From an uncultured Porphyromonadaceae bacterium (GTDB lineage Bacteria > Bacteroidota > Bacteroidia > Bacteroidales > Muribaculaceae): a stretch of 34,500 nucleotides of DNA. The notes below the pieces were generated by a model. It worked only from the letters and a program-made list of their open reading frames with translations, was not told the origin of the DNA and did no database searches. Where the stretch lies: NCBI GenBank assembly GCA_945231345.1, contig CALYOL010000004.1, forward strand, positions 1 to 34,500. Reading direction: 5' to 3'. This document shows positions 27,873 through 34,500 of this stretch, in pieces (position 1 is the first letter of the stretch; every line of letters starts with the position of its first letter). The translations under genes were made by a program, and so were the position numbers.

Positions 27873-28352
27873 TTAAAGGTTTTTAAGTTCGCTGACACTT
27901 GGGTTTATCGCTATAATCTTACCTGTTTTGCTGATAAGAAAGGAATAATACCCTGCCTTCAAGTCGTAAAATTTGTCAATCTGATTATAGTTACGATTTC
28001 CGGCAAAAAATTGCGAGTCATTGTTAAGATTATCCAGTTTGAGAACCTCACTGAAAAGAGTTTCGCTCTCATCAAGGTTGACAGACAGATAATTGATTGA
28101 TTTTGAATTACTTTTCATAAAGGAGTCATACTCATTGCACATATATCGTGATGATGCATCGTATGAAGACCAAAATGTCAGCAACAGGTATTCTCCACGA
28201 AATCTTTCAATGTCTATTGTTTTGTCATTGTCAAGGAGTGATATATTTGGCGCATATGCTCCAACCTTTGCACCCACTTCGTCATTTGTAAAACCAAAGG
28301 AGAATATCAAAATCATTACAATGCCTGCAAGAAACAAAAATGATTTTTTCAT
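27873..28352 (-). CDS. TlpA/thioredoxin-fold exported protein lacking CXXC
   Basis: Signal peptide; GAYAPNISLLDNDKTIDIERFRGEYLLLTFWSSYDASSRYMC aligns with TlpA-like FWASWCGPCR, but both Cys are replaced. Confidence 0.75.
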   Translation of the reverse strand: MKKSFLFLAGIVMILIFSFGFTNDEVGAKVGAYAPNISLLDNDKTIDIERFRGEYLLLTFWSSYDASSRYMCNEYDSFMKSNSKSINYLSVNLDESETLFSEVLKLDNLNNDSQFFAGNRNYNQIDKFYDLKAGYYSFLISKTGKIIAINPSVSELKNL

Positions 28353-28479
28353 TGTCTTCGATTAATGTTACTAATAAGGATATATCCAACTTTCAAAATG
28401 AATTGAAATTATCAATATCCCCGCCGATTTTCGGCATAGTGTCACCTCTTATGACACTGAAAACCTTTGTTTTCGGGTG

Positions 28480-28487
28480 CAAAGTTA
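28480..28487 (-). promoter_or_regulatory. Candidate -7 element (TAACTTTG on minus) for the thioredoxin-like gene
   Basis: Matches TAnnTTTG. Confidence 0.45.
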
Positions 28488-28597
28488 CAAATTTATGACA
28501 AGATATGCAAGTATTTTGGCTTAAATTAGATATACATAATTAGTCAAAAGTCTGAGAAACCGCACTATTAGTGAGTTTGTGGAATTGTTAAATTTAT

Positions 28598-29539
28598 TTA
28601 ATGAGGTGAGTATTTTGACTTCAAAAGACTATTTTTTGAATTATAGAAGCTTGGGGATAAAATAAAACTCAGTTCTGGTACCTCATTATTTTTTAAATAT
28701 GATTTTACAATTTTATAGCCTATATACCTACCTATCATTGCCGGACAACCATCATGCAAATATGAAGAAGAAGGCGATGGTTGACAAAGTTTAGCAATTA
28801 TAATCCTGTCTGTAGAATAAAGGAAATCACGTGCAGCTAATGCAGCCCAAATCTTTGACTCATTTTCTTTCACAAAATCAATTTCAGTATCGGAATATAA
28901 AAGTATATCAAATACATCTGCATCAGGCATTAATTCCAATATTGTGTACAATAGAGCTCCCTCATACAACATACGATTTATTGCAGTTTCATCTGATTGT
29001 CTCAAATATGGATAACAATAAGCCAATGACGATTCTGCCACGTCAAAAGGCATGTGCGAAATTGTTTTAACTTTCTTAATATAATCAGCGAATGCAGTAT
29101 ATCCGGCATAATTAGAACCAAGATAGTGGTTTAGGCCGATATATACTATTGAATCAATTACCATTATTGGCTGACTATAAGAATTAATAACACCAACATA
29201 ATGCTTATTAGCAATATTTACTTTTAATTCTTTTGCTTTACCATTCATTTGTGCCAATACTCGTTCCACGGAGTCAAGCGGCAATAAATACTTGTTTACA
29301 TCTTTGCCAAAAATCATCATGGCTCGAGATTTTGAGTAATTTTCAATGTCAAGACGCATTCCCATTTGACTTGACATCACTTCAAGAAAAGGGCCAAGAT
29401 ATTTCTGAGCACTATCAAGTCTATCGGTCATACACATTTCATCTGTGCGCACAATTGTTATTTTGCCATAATCATTGTGGCTTGTACAGCTACTCATTAA
29501 AGCAACCAAAATAGCGTAAAAGTAAATAATCTTTTTCAT
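28598..29539 (-). CDS. gldB: GldB-like lipoprotein (gliding-motility-associated family)
   Basis: Start at internal MKKIIYFYAILVALMSSC (lipobox); YVGLNHYLGSNYAGY, DGCPAMIGRYIGYKIVKSYLKNN resemble GldB. Confidence 0.75.
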   Translation of the reverse strand: MKKIIYFYAILVALMSSCTSHNDYGKITIVRTDEMCMTDRLDSAQKYLGPFLEVMSSQMGMRLDIENYSKSRAMMIFGKDVNKYLLPLDSVERVLAQMNGKAKELKVNIANKHYVGVINSYSQPIMVIDSIVYIGLNHYLGSNYAGYTAFADYIKKVKTISHMPFDVAESSLAYCYPYLRQSDETAINRMLYEGALLYTILELMPDADVFDILLYSDTEIDFVKENESKIWAALAARDFLYSTDRIIIAKLCQPSPSSSYLHDGCPAMIGRYIGYKIVKSYLKNNEVPELSFILSPSFYNSKNSLLKSKYSPH

Positions 29540-29717
29540 AACTAATGCAAAAGTACAAATTTGAGTTGATTGTTTGGCAATATTTGCCGTATAATTTGCG
29601 AAATTGGAATAAAACCTGCCAAAAAATGGGTAATTTGTCGGTAATTTCGTAAATTTGCACTTGAAAATAGACACAGTCTTAAGATTGTGTAATTTTCATT
29701 AAGCTCTGACTGTTATA

Positions 29718-30458
29718 ATGAAACAGGCAAATAAAATAAAACTACTATTATTTCTTCTGCTGGCTTGCCTTAGCGTCTCGTCAGCAGCGAAAGATTTTGT
29801 AGTTATCATAGATGCCGGGCACGGTGGGTTTCAAGGTGGAGCAATATACAATAAAGTTAAGGAAAAAACAGTAAACCTTGAAGTGTCAAAACTTGTGCGC
29901 GATAAACTCAAAAACGAACATAAAGACGTAAAAGTTATTATGACGCGTGAAAAGGATGTTTTCATTGAACTTAAAGACCGTGCAGCGCTATCTAACAGGA
30001 TTAAACCGGACCTTTTTATCTCAATTCACTGTAATGCTATTGCCGGTAAAGCAAAACAAAAAAAGATTTATGGAGCGTATGCTGTTGTGATGAACGCAAG
30101 CCAAATGCAGAACCTTGATAAATACACCGACAAGCAGCGCTTACAGAGGCTTGAATCTTTCGAACTTAGCCTTAAGGCTGGAAATTATATACTTGATGAG
30201 CTTGAAGCCATAGCCGGCAGAAAGCGTGGAGGATTTCATCAGAGCCTTCGTGACCTTGCTTTGCTTAGGGAGGTCTGGGCACCTTCTGTGATTGTGGAAT
30301 TAGATTATCTATCATATCCAGAGGCAAACAAGTTTCTCGCATCAAAAGACGGCAAGGAAAAGTGCGCCAAAGCTGTATGCGAAGGCATTATCAAATACAA
30401 GGAGTATCTCGAAAAGATATACGACGACTCTGACAATGATGAGGAGGTTAATCAGTAA
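29718..30458 (+). CDS. N-acetylmuramoyl-L-alanine amidase (Amidase_3)
   Basis: Signal peptide; VVIIDAGHGGFQGGA, FISIHCNA, ELDYLSYPEAN motifs. Confidence 0.92.
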   Translation: MKQANKIKLLLFLLLACLSVSSAAKDFVVIIDAGHGGFQGGAIYNKVKEKTVNLEVSKLVRDKLKNEHKDVKVIMTREKDVFIELKDRAALSNRIKPDLFISIHCNAIAGKAKQKKIYGAYAVVMNASQMQNLDKYTDKQRLQRLESFELSLKAGNYILDELEAIAGRKRGGFHQSLRDLALLREVWAPSVIVELDYLSYPEANKFLASKDGKEKCAKAVCEGIIKYKEYLEKIYDDSDNDEEVNQ

Positions 30459-30500
30459 ATAACATGAATAGTAATATCAAATTGAATTAATAATTAAATC

Positions 30501-31394
30501 ATGAAAATAAGAAAAGAAATCACCATCGGCATATGCGTTATTATTGCGCTATGCGTTTTGTTTTTCGGAATTGACTTCCTGAAAGGCATAAATGTTTTTA
30601 AACCTGCAAATTACTACACTGCATCCTACACAAATGTAAACGGGCTTGCCGTTTCAGCTCCTGTGACAATTAATGGCTACAAAATAGGGCTTGTCAGGTC
30701 TATTGATTATGAATATGACAATCCCGGACATGTCGCCGTAGAATTTAGCCTTGATAAAGAGCTTAAATTGCCTAAAGGTTCAAAAGCAGTAATTGTCTGT
30801 GATATGCTTGGCACTGCTACAGTTCAGCTTCAGCTCGCTGATAATGCAGAGTTTTACAACGTAGGTGACAAAATAGAATCTGAAACAGCTTCAGGGCTTA
30901 TGGATGGACTTTCTACAGACATTATGCCTGGTGTTGCTAACATTTTTCCTAAAGTAGACTCTCTACTCACTTCTATTAACAAGCTTGCATCCGACCCTGC
31001 TATAGCTGCTTCTGTAAAACGACTTGACGCCATCACTGCAAATCTTGAAGCTACTATGACTGCACTTAATAAGTCTGTCAAGGCATTACCTTCTGTTATG
31101 GGAAATGTTGAGGCAACAACTCAAAACGTTAGCACTATCACTGGTAATCTTGCATATGTTTCTGAGGAACTTAAGACCGTTCCGCTTGATTCTTGTATGG
31201 TATCAATCCAACAGACTGCTAACAATCTTCGCCAACTAACCGAAGAACTTAATAATCCTAACTCCTCACTCGGTCTGCTCATGAATGACCCTGCACTATA
31301 CAATAACCTAAACAATACTGTCAAAAGCCTTGACTCCCTATTTATAGATATAAAGAAAAATCCCAAAAGATATATCAATATTAAACTTCTTTAG
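30501..31394 (+). CDS. MlaD/MCE domain lipid-transport protein
   Basis: N-terminal TM, YYTASYTNVNGLAVSAPVTINGYKIGLVRSI typical MCE domain; helical C-terminus. Confidence 0.9.
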   Translation: MKIRKEITIGICVIIALCVLFFGIDFLKGINVFKPANYYTASYTNVNGLAVSAPVTINGYKIGLVRSIDYEYDNPGHVAVEFSLDKELKLPKGSKAVIVCDMLGTATVQLQLADNAEFYNVGDKIESETASGLMDGLSTDIMPGVANIFPKVDSLLTSINKLASDPAIAASVKRLDAITANLEATMTALNKSVKALPSVMGNVEATTQNVSTITGNLAYVSEELKTVPLDSCMVSIQQTANNLRQLTEELNNPNSSLGLLMNDPALYNNLNNTVKSLDSLFIDIKKNPKRYINIKLL

Positions 31395-31405
31395 GGAAAA
31401 GTGCG

Positions 31406-31428
31406 TTATTTAGAATTATTCTAAATAA
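31406..31428. repeat. Perfect 23-bp palindrome upstream of dnaA
   Basis: TTATTTAGAAT-T-ATTCTAAATAA. Confidence 0.85.
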
Positions 31429-31489
31429 TAAAATATTTTGGCTAAATCGCTGTAATTGTTTATTTGACGTGATTTAGCCAAATATTTTT
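31429..31489. terminator. AT-rich inverted repeat, possible terminator after mlaD-like gene
   Basis: AAATATTTTGGCTAAATC / GATTTAGCCAAATATTT (one-base bulge), 22-nt loop, followed by TTC. Confidence 0.45.
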
Positions 31490-31727
31490 CACATTAAGTC
31501 AAAAAACAATAATACTGATGAGTTTCTCTACTTACACATTAATCAGTTAATAAATAGGGTGTTAGTTATTGAAACTATAGATAAAATTGAAAAGTATAAG
31601 CTAATTATTATAAGTTCTTGAAATTCAGGATAGTTGCAATATTTTTGTAAAAACCAAATTTTTTGACTTTGTTTTTTTCAAAAATAATCCTCAATTTTGT
31701 ACTGGAAAAAGATAAGAAATTTTCGAC

Positions 31728-33110
31728 ATGATACGCAACCACATACAGATGTGGGAGGAGTGTCTTCGCATTATAAAAGACAATCTGTCCCCTGATCAGT
31801 TCAAATCTTGGTTTGAGCCGGTGACTTCTTTGGACTTTAGCGAAGGTAATTTGCGACTAATGGTGCCATCTTCTTTTTTCTCTGAATATATTGAAGAAAA
31901 GTACCGAGACTTACTTGGTAAAGTAATTAATCGCGTTTACGGACCAGGCACTAAACTTTTTTACTGCTATAATCAGGTTAACAATGAACCTGCTACTAAG
32001 ATTACTGTAAGAAGCGAGAACCCCTCAAATGCAATTAAGCCTAACCTCCCTCCCGCAAATCCTGCCATTACGGCGGTAAATACAAATTTTGACTCTCAGC
32101 TCAACCCGCGATATAACTTCGAGAACTATTGCGGAAGTATGTCAAATAAAGTAGCGCTTTCTATAGGAGAAGCTATAGGTAATGACCCAAAATGTAAAAC
32201 ATTTAACCCATTGTTTATCATTGGTCCTTCCGGTGTAGGCAAAACCCACTTGATGCATGCAATTGGCATACGTCTCAAAGAAAATAATCCTGAGATGCGT
32301 GTGCTTTACGTTACATCACGCCTTTTTGAAAGTCAGTTCACTACAGCTGCTCACAATGGAGATATAAACAATTTCATCAATTTTTACCAGAGCATTGATT
32401 GCCTGATTATTGATGATATCCAAGACCTTATTGGCAAAGAGCGTACTCAAAACACGTTCTTTCATATCTTCAATCATCTACAGCTAAACGGAAAGCAAAT
32501 AATCATCTCCAGCGACTGCCCTCAATCTCAAATGAAAGGTATGTCTGAGCGTATGCTTACGCGATTTAAATGGGGTATGACAGTTAGACTTGAACGCCCT
32601 GACTATGAATTGCGCCGAGAAGTGCTCAAGATGAAAGCTCAGACAGAAGGTGTTTTGCTCAGTGACGAAGTTCTTGACTTCATTGCCTCTAATATTACAG
32701 ATAGCATTAGAGAGCTTGAAGGTACAATGGTGACTATTGTGGGATATGCTGCAATTCTCGGTGAAGATATAACTATTGAACTTGTAAGGTCTGTGATGCA
32801 AAATTCATACACGGTTAAGCAAAAACAAGTTAACTTCGAGATGATTGCTGAGGAAGTAAGTAATTATTACGGAATTGACCCTGAAGACATTTTCACAAAA
32901 TCTCGTAAGCGCGAAATTTCGGATGCTCGTCAGATGGTTATGTATCTTGCTAAAAAACATGCAAAGATGCCGCTTGCTGCCATCGGTACTAAGCTTGCGC
33001 GTACTCATGCTACTGTTTTATATGCCTGCAAAAACATCGAGGACCGTCTGCCCCATGAGAAACAGTTGAAAGATGATGTTACAAAAATAGAAAGTAAAAT
33101 TTTCGCATAA
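31728..33110 (+). CDS. dnaA: Chromosomal replication initiator protein DnaA
   Basis: FNPLFIIGPSGVGKTHLMHAIG, DDIQDLIGKERTQNTFFHIFNHL, C-terminal SRKREISDARQMVMYLAKKH...ARTHATVLYAC. Confidence 0.97.
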   Translation: MIRNHIQMWEECLRIIKDNLSPDQFKSWFEPVTSLDFSEGNLRLMVPSSFFSEYIEEKYRDLLGKVINRVYGPGTKLFYCYNQVNNEPATKITVRSENPSNAIKPNLPPANPAITAVNTNFDSQLNPRYNFENYCGSMSNKVALSIGEAIGNDPKCKTFNPLFIIGPSGVGKTHLMHAIGIRLKENNPEMRVLYVTSRLFESQFTTAAHNGDINNFINFYQSIDCLIIDDIQDLIGKERTQNTFFHIFNHLQLNGKQIIISSDCPQSQMKGMSERMLTRFKWGMTVRLERPDYELRREVLKMKAQTEGVLLSDEVLDFIASNITDSIRELEGTMVTIVGYAAILGEDITIELVRSVMQNSYTVKQKQVNFEMIAEEVSNYYGIDPEDIFTKSRKREISDARQMVMYLAKKHAKMPLAAIGTKLARTHATVLYACKNIEDRLPHEKQLKDDVTKIESKIFA

Positions 33111-33127
33111 ATAGGCTTAATGATATA

Positions 33128-33168
33128 CAAGAAAGCGATGATGATTATTTGTCAACATCGCTTTCTTG
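33128..33168. terminator. Bidirectional intrinsic terminator between dnaA and TfoX-like gene
   Basis: 13-bp perfect stem CAAGAAAGCGATG/CATCGCTTTCTTG followed by TTTTC. Confidence 0.85.
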
Positions 33169-33183
33169 TTTTCTTCAATTATA

Positions 33184-33486
33184 TTAACTTTTATTTTTAA
33201 TGAGTGGCAGTATAGTTTTTATAATGTCCAATGCCTCTCTTTTATGTTCTATATCAAGAATATAATGTTTCTTTGCACCCGGGTACGGACACCCAATTTG
33301 TGCATCTTTCATCATTTTCGTAATCTCAGGAAATATTTTTATGTAACAAGTATTGTCACATACAAGAACAGCCGGTTTATCATCAATATAAATCAGCCAA
33401 TCACCAAACATCTTTTTAGTTCTAATTATCCCTGCTTCTGAAATTTGAGAGCAAACAAATTCGATATAATCAAGTGTCGACGCCAT
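33184..33486 (-). CDS. TfoX/Sxy N-terminal domain protein
   Basis: Start at internal MASTLDYIEFVCSQI; KKMFGDWLIYIDDKPAVLVCDNTCYIK. Confidence 0.8.
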   Translation of the reverse strand: MASTLDYIEFVCSQISEAGIIRTKKMFGDWLIYIDDKPAVLVCDNTCYIKIFPEITKMMKDAQIGCPYPGAKKHYILDIEHKREALDIIKTILPLIKNKS

Positions 33487-33821
33487 TAAGATTGTTTTTG
33501 TTTGCAAAGATAAATTTAATATTTCATTTATGCAATATTAAACAATAGGATTTATACTTATTTTTTATTAAATTGAAAATAAAGATAGTGTTAATCAAAC
33601 AACTAATATACAATGAGATTATTGATTCAAATCATTAAATTATGCATAATATATATTCAATATATATCCCAATTTTACCAATATTTATATTACAGTTCAT
33701 GTCAAATTTAAAAAACGGAAAACTTTATGCAATTCTCAAAAACATATTTCCTTGATTATAAAATACTTATAAATTAAAAAAGGTAAACTATGTAAAATGT
33801 AAATAAATTCTTGTTGAAAGA

Positions 33822-33853
33822 TTTGGATATAACAAATAATATGTGTTACTTTG
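33822..33853 (+). promoter_or_regulatory. Candidate promoter of the ribonucleotide reductase gene
   Basis: TTTG (33822-33825) - 20 bp - TTACTTTG (33846-33853), near-match to TTTG/N19-21/TAnnTTTG. Confidence 0.5.
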
Positions 33854-33929
33854 CAAAGTCAAAAATTTCTAATCTTTTCCAAAAACAATTTTGACAGTAT
33901 TAACCCAAATTATAAACCTAATTAATTCC

Positions 33930-34500
33930 GTGGAACAAAAAGTTTACACATACGACGAGGCGTATAATGCTTCTCTTGAATATTTCGGTGGCGATGAACT
34001 TGCTGCCCGTGTGTGGGTGAGCAAATATGCGCTAAAGGACTCAGAAGGCGATATTTTCGAAAAAACGCCTGATGATATGCATCGGCGCATTGCTTCAGAA
34101 GTAGCTCGCATTGAAAAAAATTACCCGAACCCGATGACTGAGGATGAAATTTTCTCATACCTCAAAGATTTCAAATATATTGTACCACAGGGCAGTCCAA
34201 TGTCTGGCATTGGAAATCATTACCAAGTTGGTTCTCTATCAAACTGTTTCGTTATTGGACTTGACGGTGACCCGGATTCATATGGCGGCGTCATCAGAAT
34301 TGATGAAGAGCAAGTGCAACTAATGAAACGTCGCGGTGGCGTAGGTCATGACTTGTCTCATATCCGACCTGCAGGTACTCCTGTCAAAAATTCAGCCCTA
34401 ACATCCACAGGTCTTGTACCTTTTATGGAGCGTTACTCAAATTCCACTCGCGAAGTAGCGCAAGGCGGACGTCGTGGTGCGCTTATGCTCACTGTAAGCA
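33930..34500 (+). CDS. nrdJ: Adenosylcobalamin-dependent (class II) ribonucleoside-diphosphate reductase, N-terminal part, truncated by window end
   Basis: GTG start at 33930; reads VEQKVYTYDEAYNASLEYFGGDELAARVWVSKYALKD...GSLSNCFVIGLDGDPDSYGGVI...RRGGVGHDLSHIRPAGTPV...YSNSTREVAQGGRRGALM; open to the end. Confidence 0.9.
   Translation, partial: MEQKVYTYDEAYNASLEYFGGDELAARVWVSKYALKDSEGDIFEKTPDDMHRRIASEVARIEKNYPNPMTEDEIFSYLKDFKYIVPQGSPMSGIGNHYQVGSLSNCFVIGLDGDPDSYGGVIRIDEEQVQLMKRRGGVGHDLSHIRPAGTPVKNSALTSTGLVPFMERYSNSTREVAQGGRRGALMLTVS

Noticed and set aside
31480-31540. DnaA-box-like sequences (TTTTCACA, CTTACACA) upstream of dnaA
   Set aside because: Too many mismatches to TTATNCACA to call an origin by eye.
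33166-33441. 91-aa plus-strand ORF overlapping the TfoX-like gene
   Set aside because: Opposite a recognisable TfoX domain; no recognisable domain of its own.
33922-34158. 78-aa minus-strand ORF
   Set aside because: Lies opposite the clear ribonucleotide reductase reading frame.

Overview
The window looks like a Bacteroidales (Bacteroidota) chromosomal segment. It is AT-rich, has TTTG-N19-21-TAnnTTTG promoters, and carries a complete Bat (Bacteroides aerotolerance) operon, a type III glutamine synthetase, GldB, dnaA and a class II ribonucleotide reductase. Most of it is ordinary core-genome content. I found no phage, transposon, CRISPR array, tRNA or rRNA. Points worth a second look: (1) tandem HU/IHF-like genes, the second an apparent HU-acidic linker-TM-LysM fusion that could link DNA to the cell wall; (2) a near-identical acidic motif (L-x-[DE]-I-F-D-E-D-I) in the disordered linkers of two unlinked proteins; (3) an intrinsic-terminator-like hairpin plus U7 in the glnN leader, overlapped by a 54-codon upstream ORF, suggesting attenuation; (4) a TlpA/thioredoxin-fold protein with both active-site Cys lost, behind a structured leader and next to a canonical thioredoxin; (5) a long nested stem structure between a small HTH-like gene and a divergent miaA; (6) a class II ribonucleotide reductase gene at the right edge, starting at GTG 33930, that the ORF track misses. 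All assignments come from reading motifs by eye; no database search was run.
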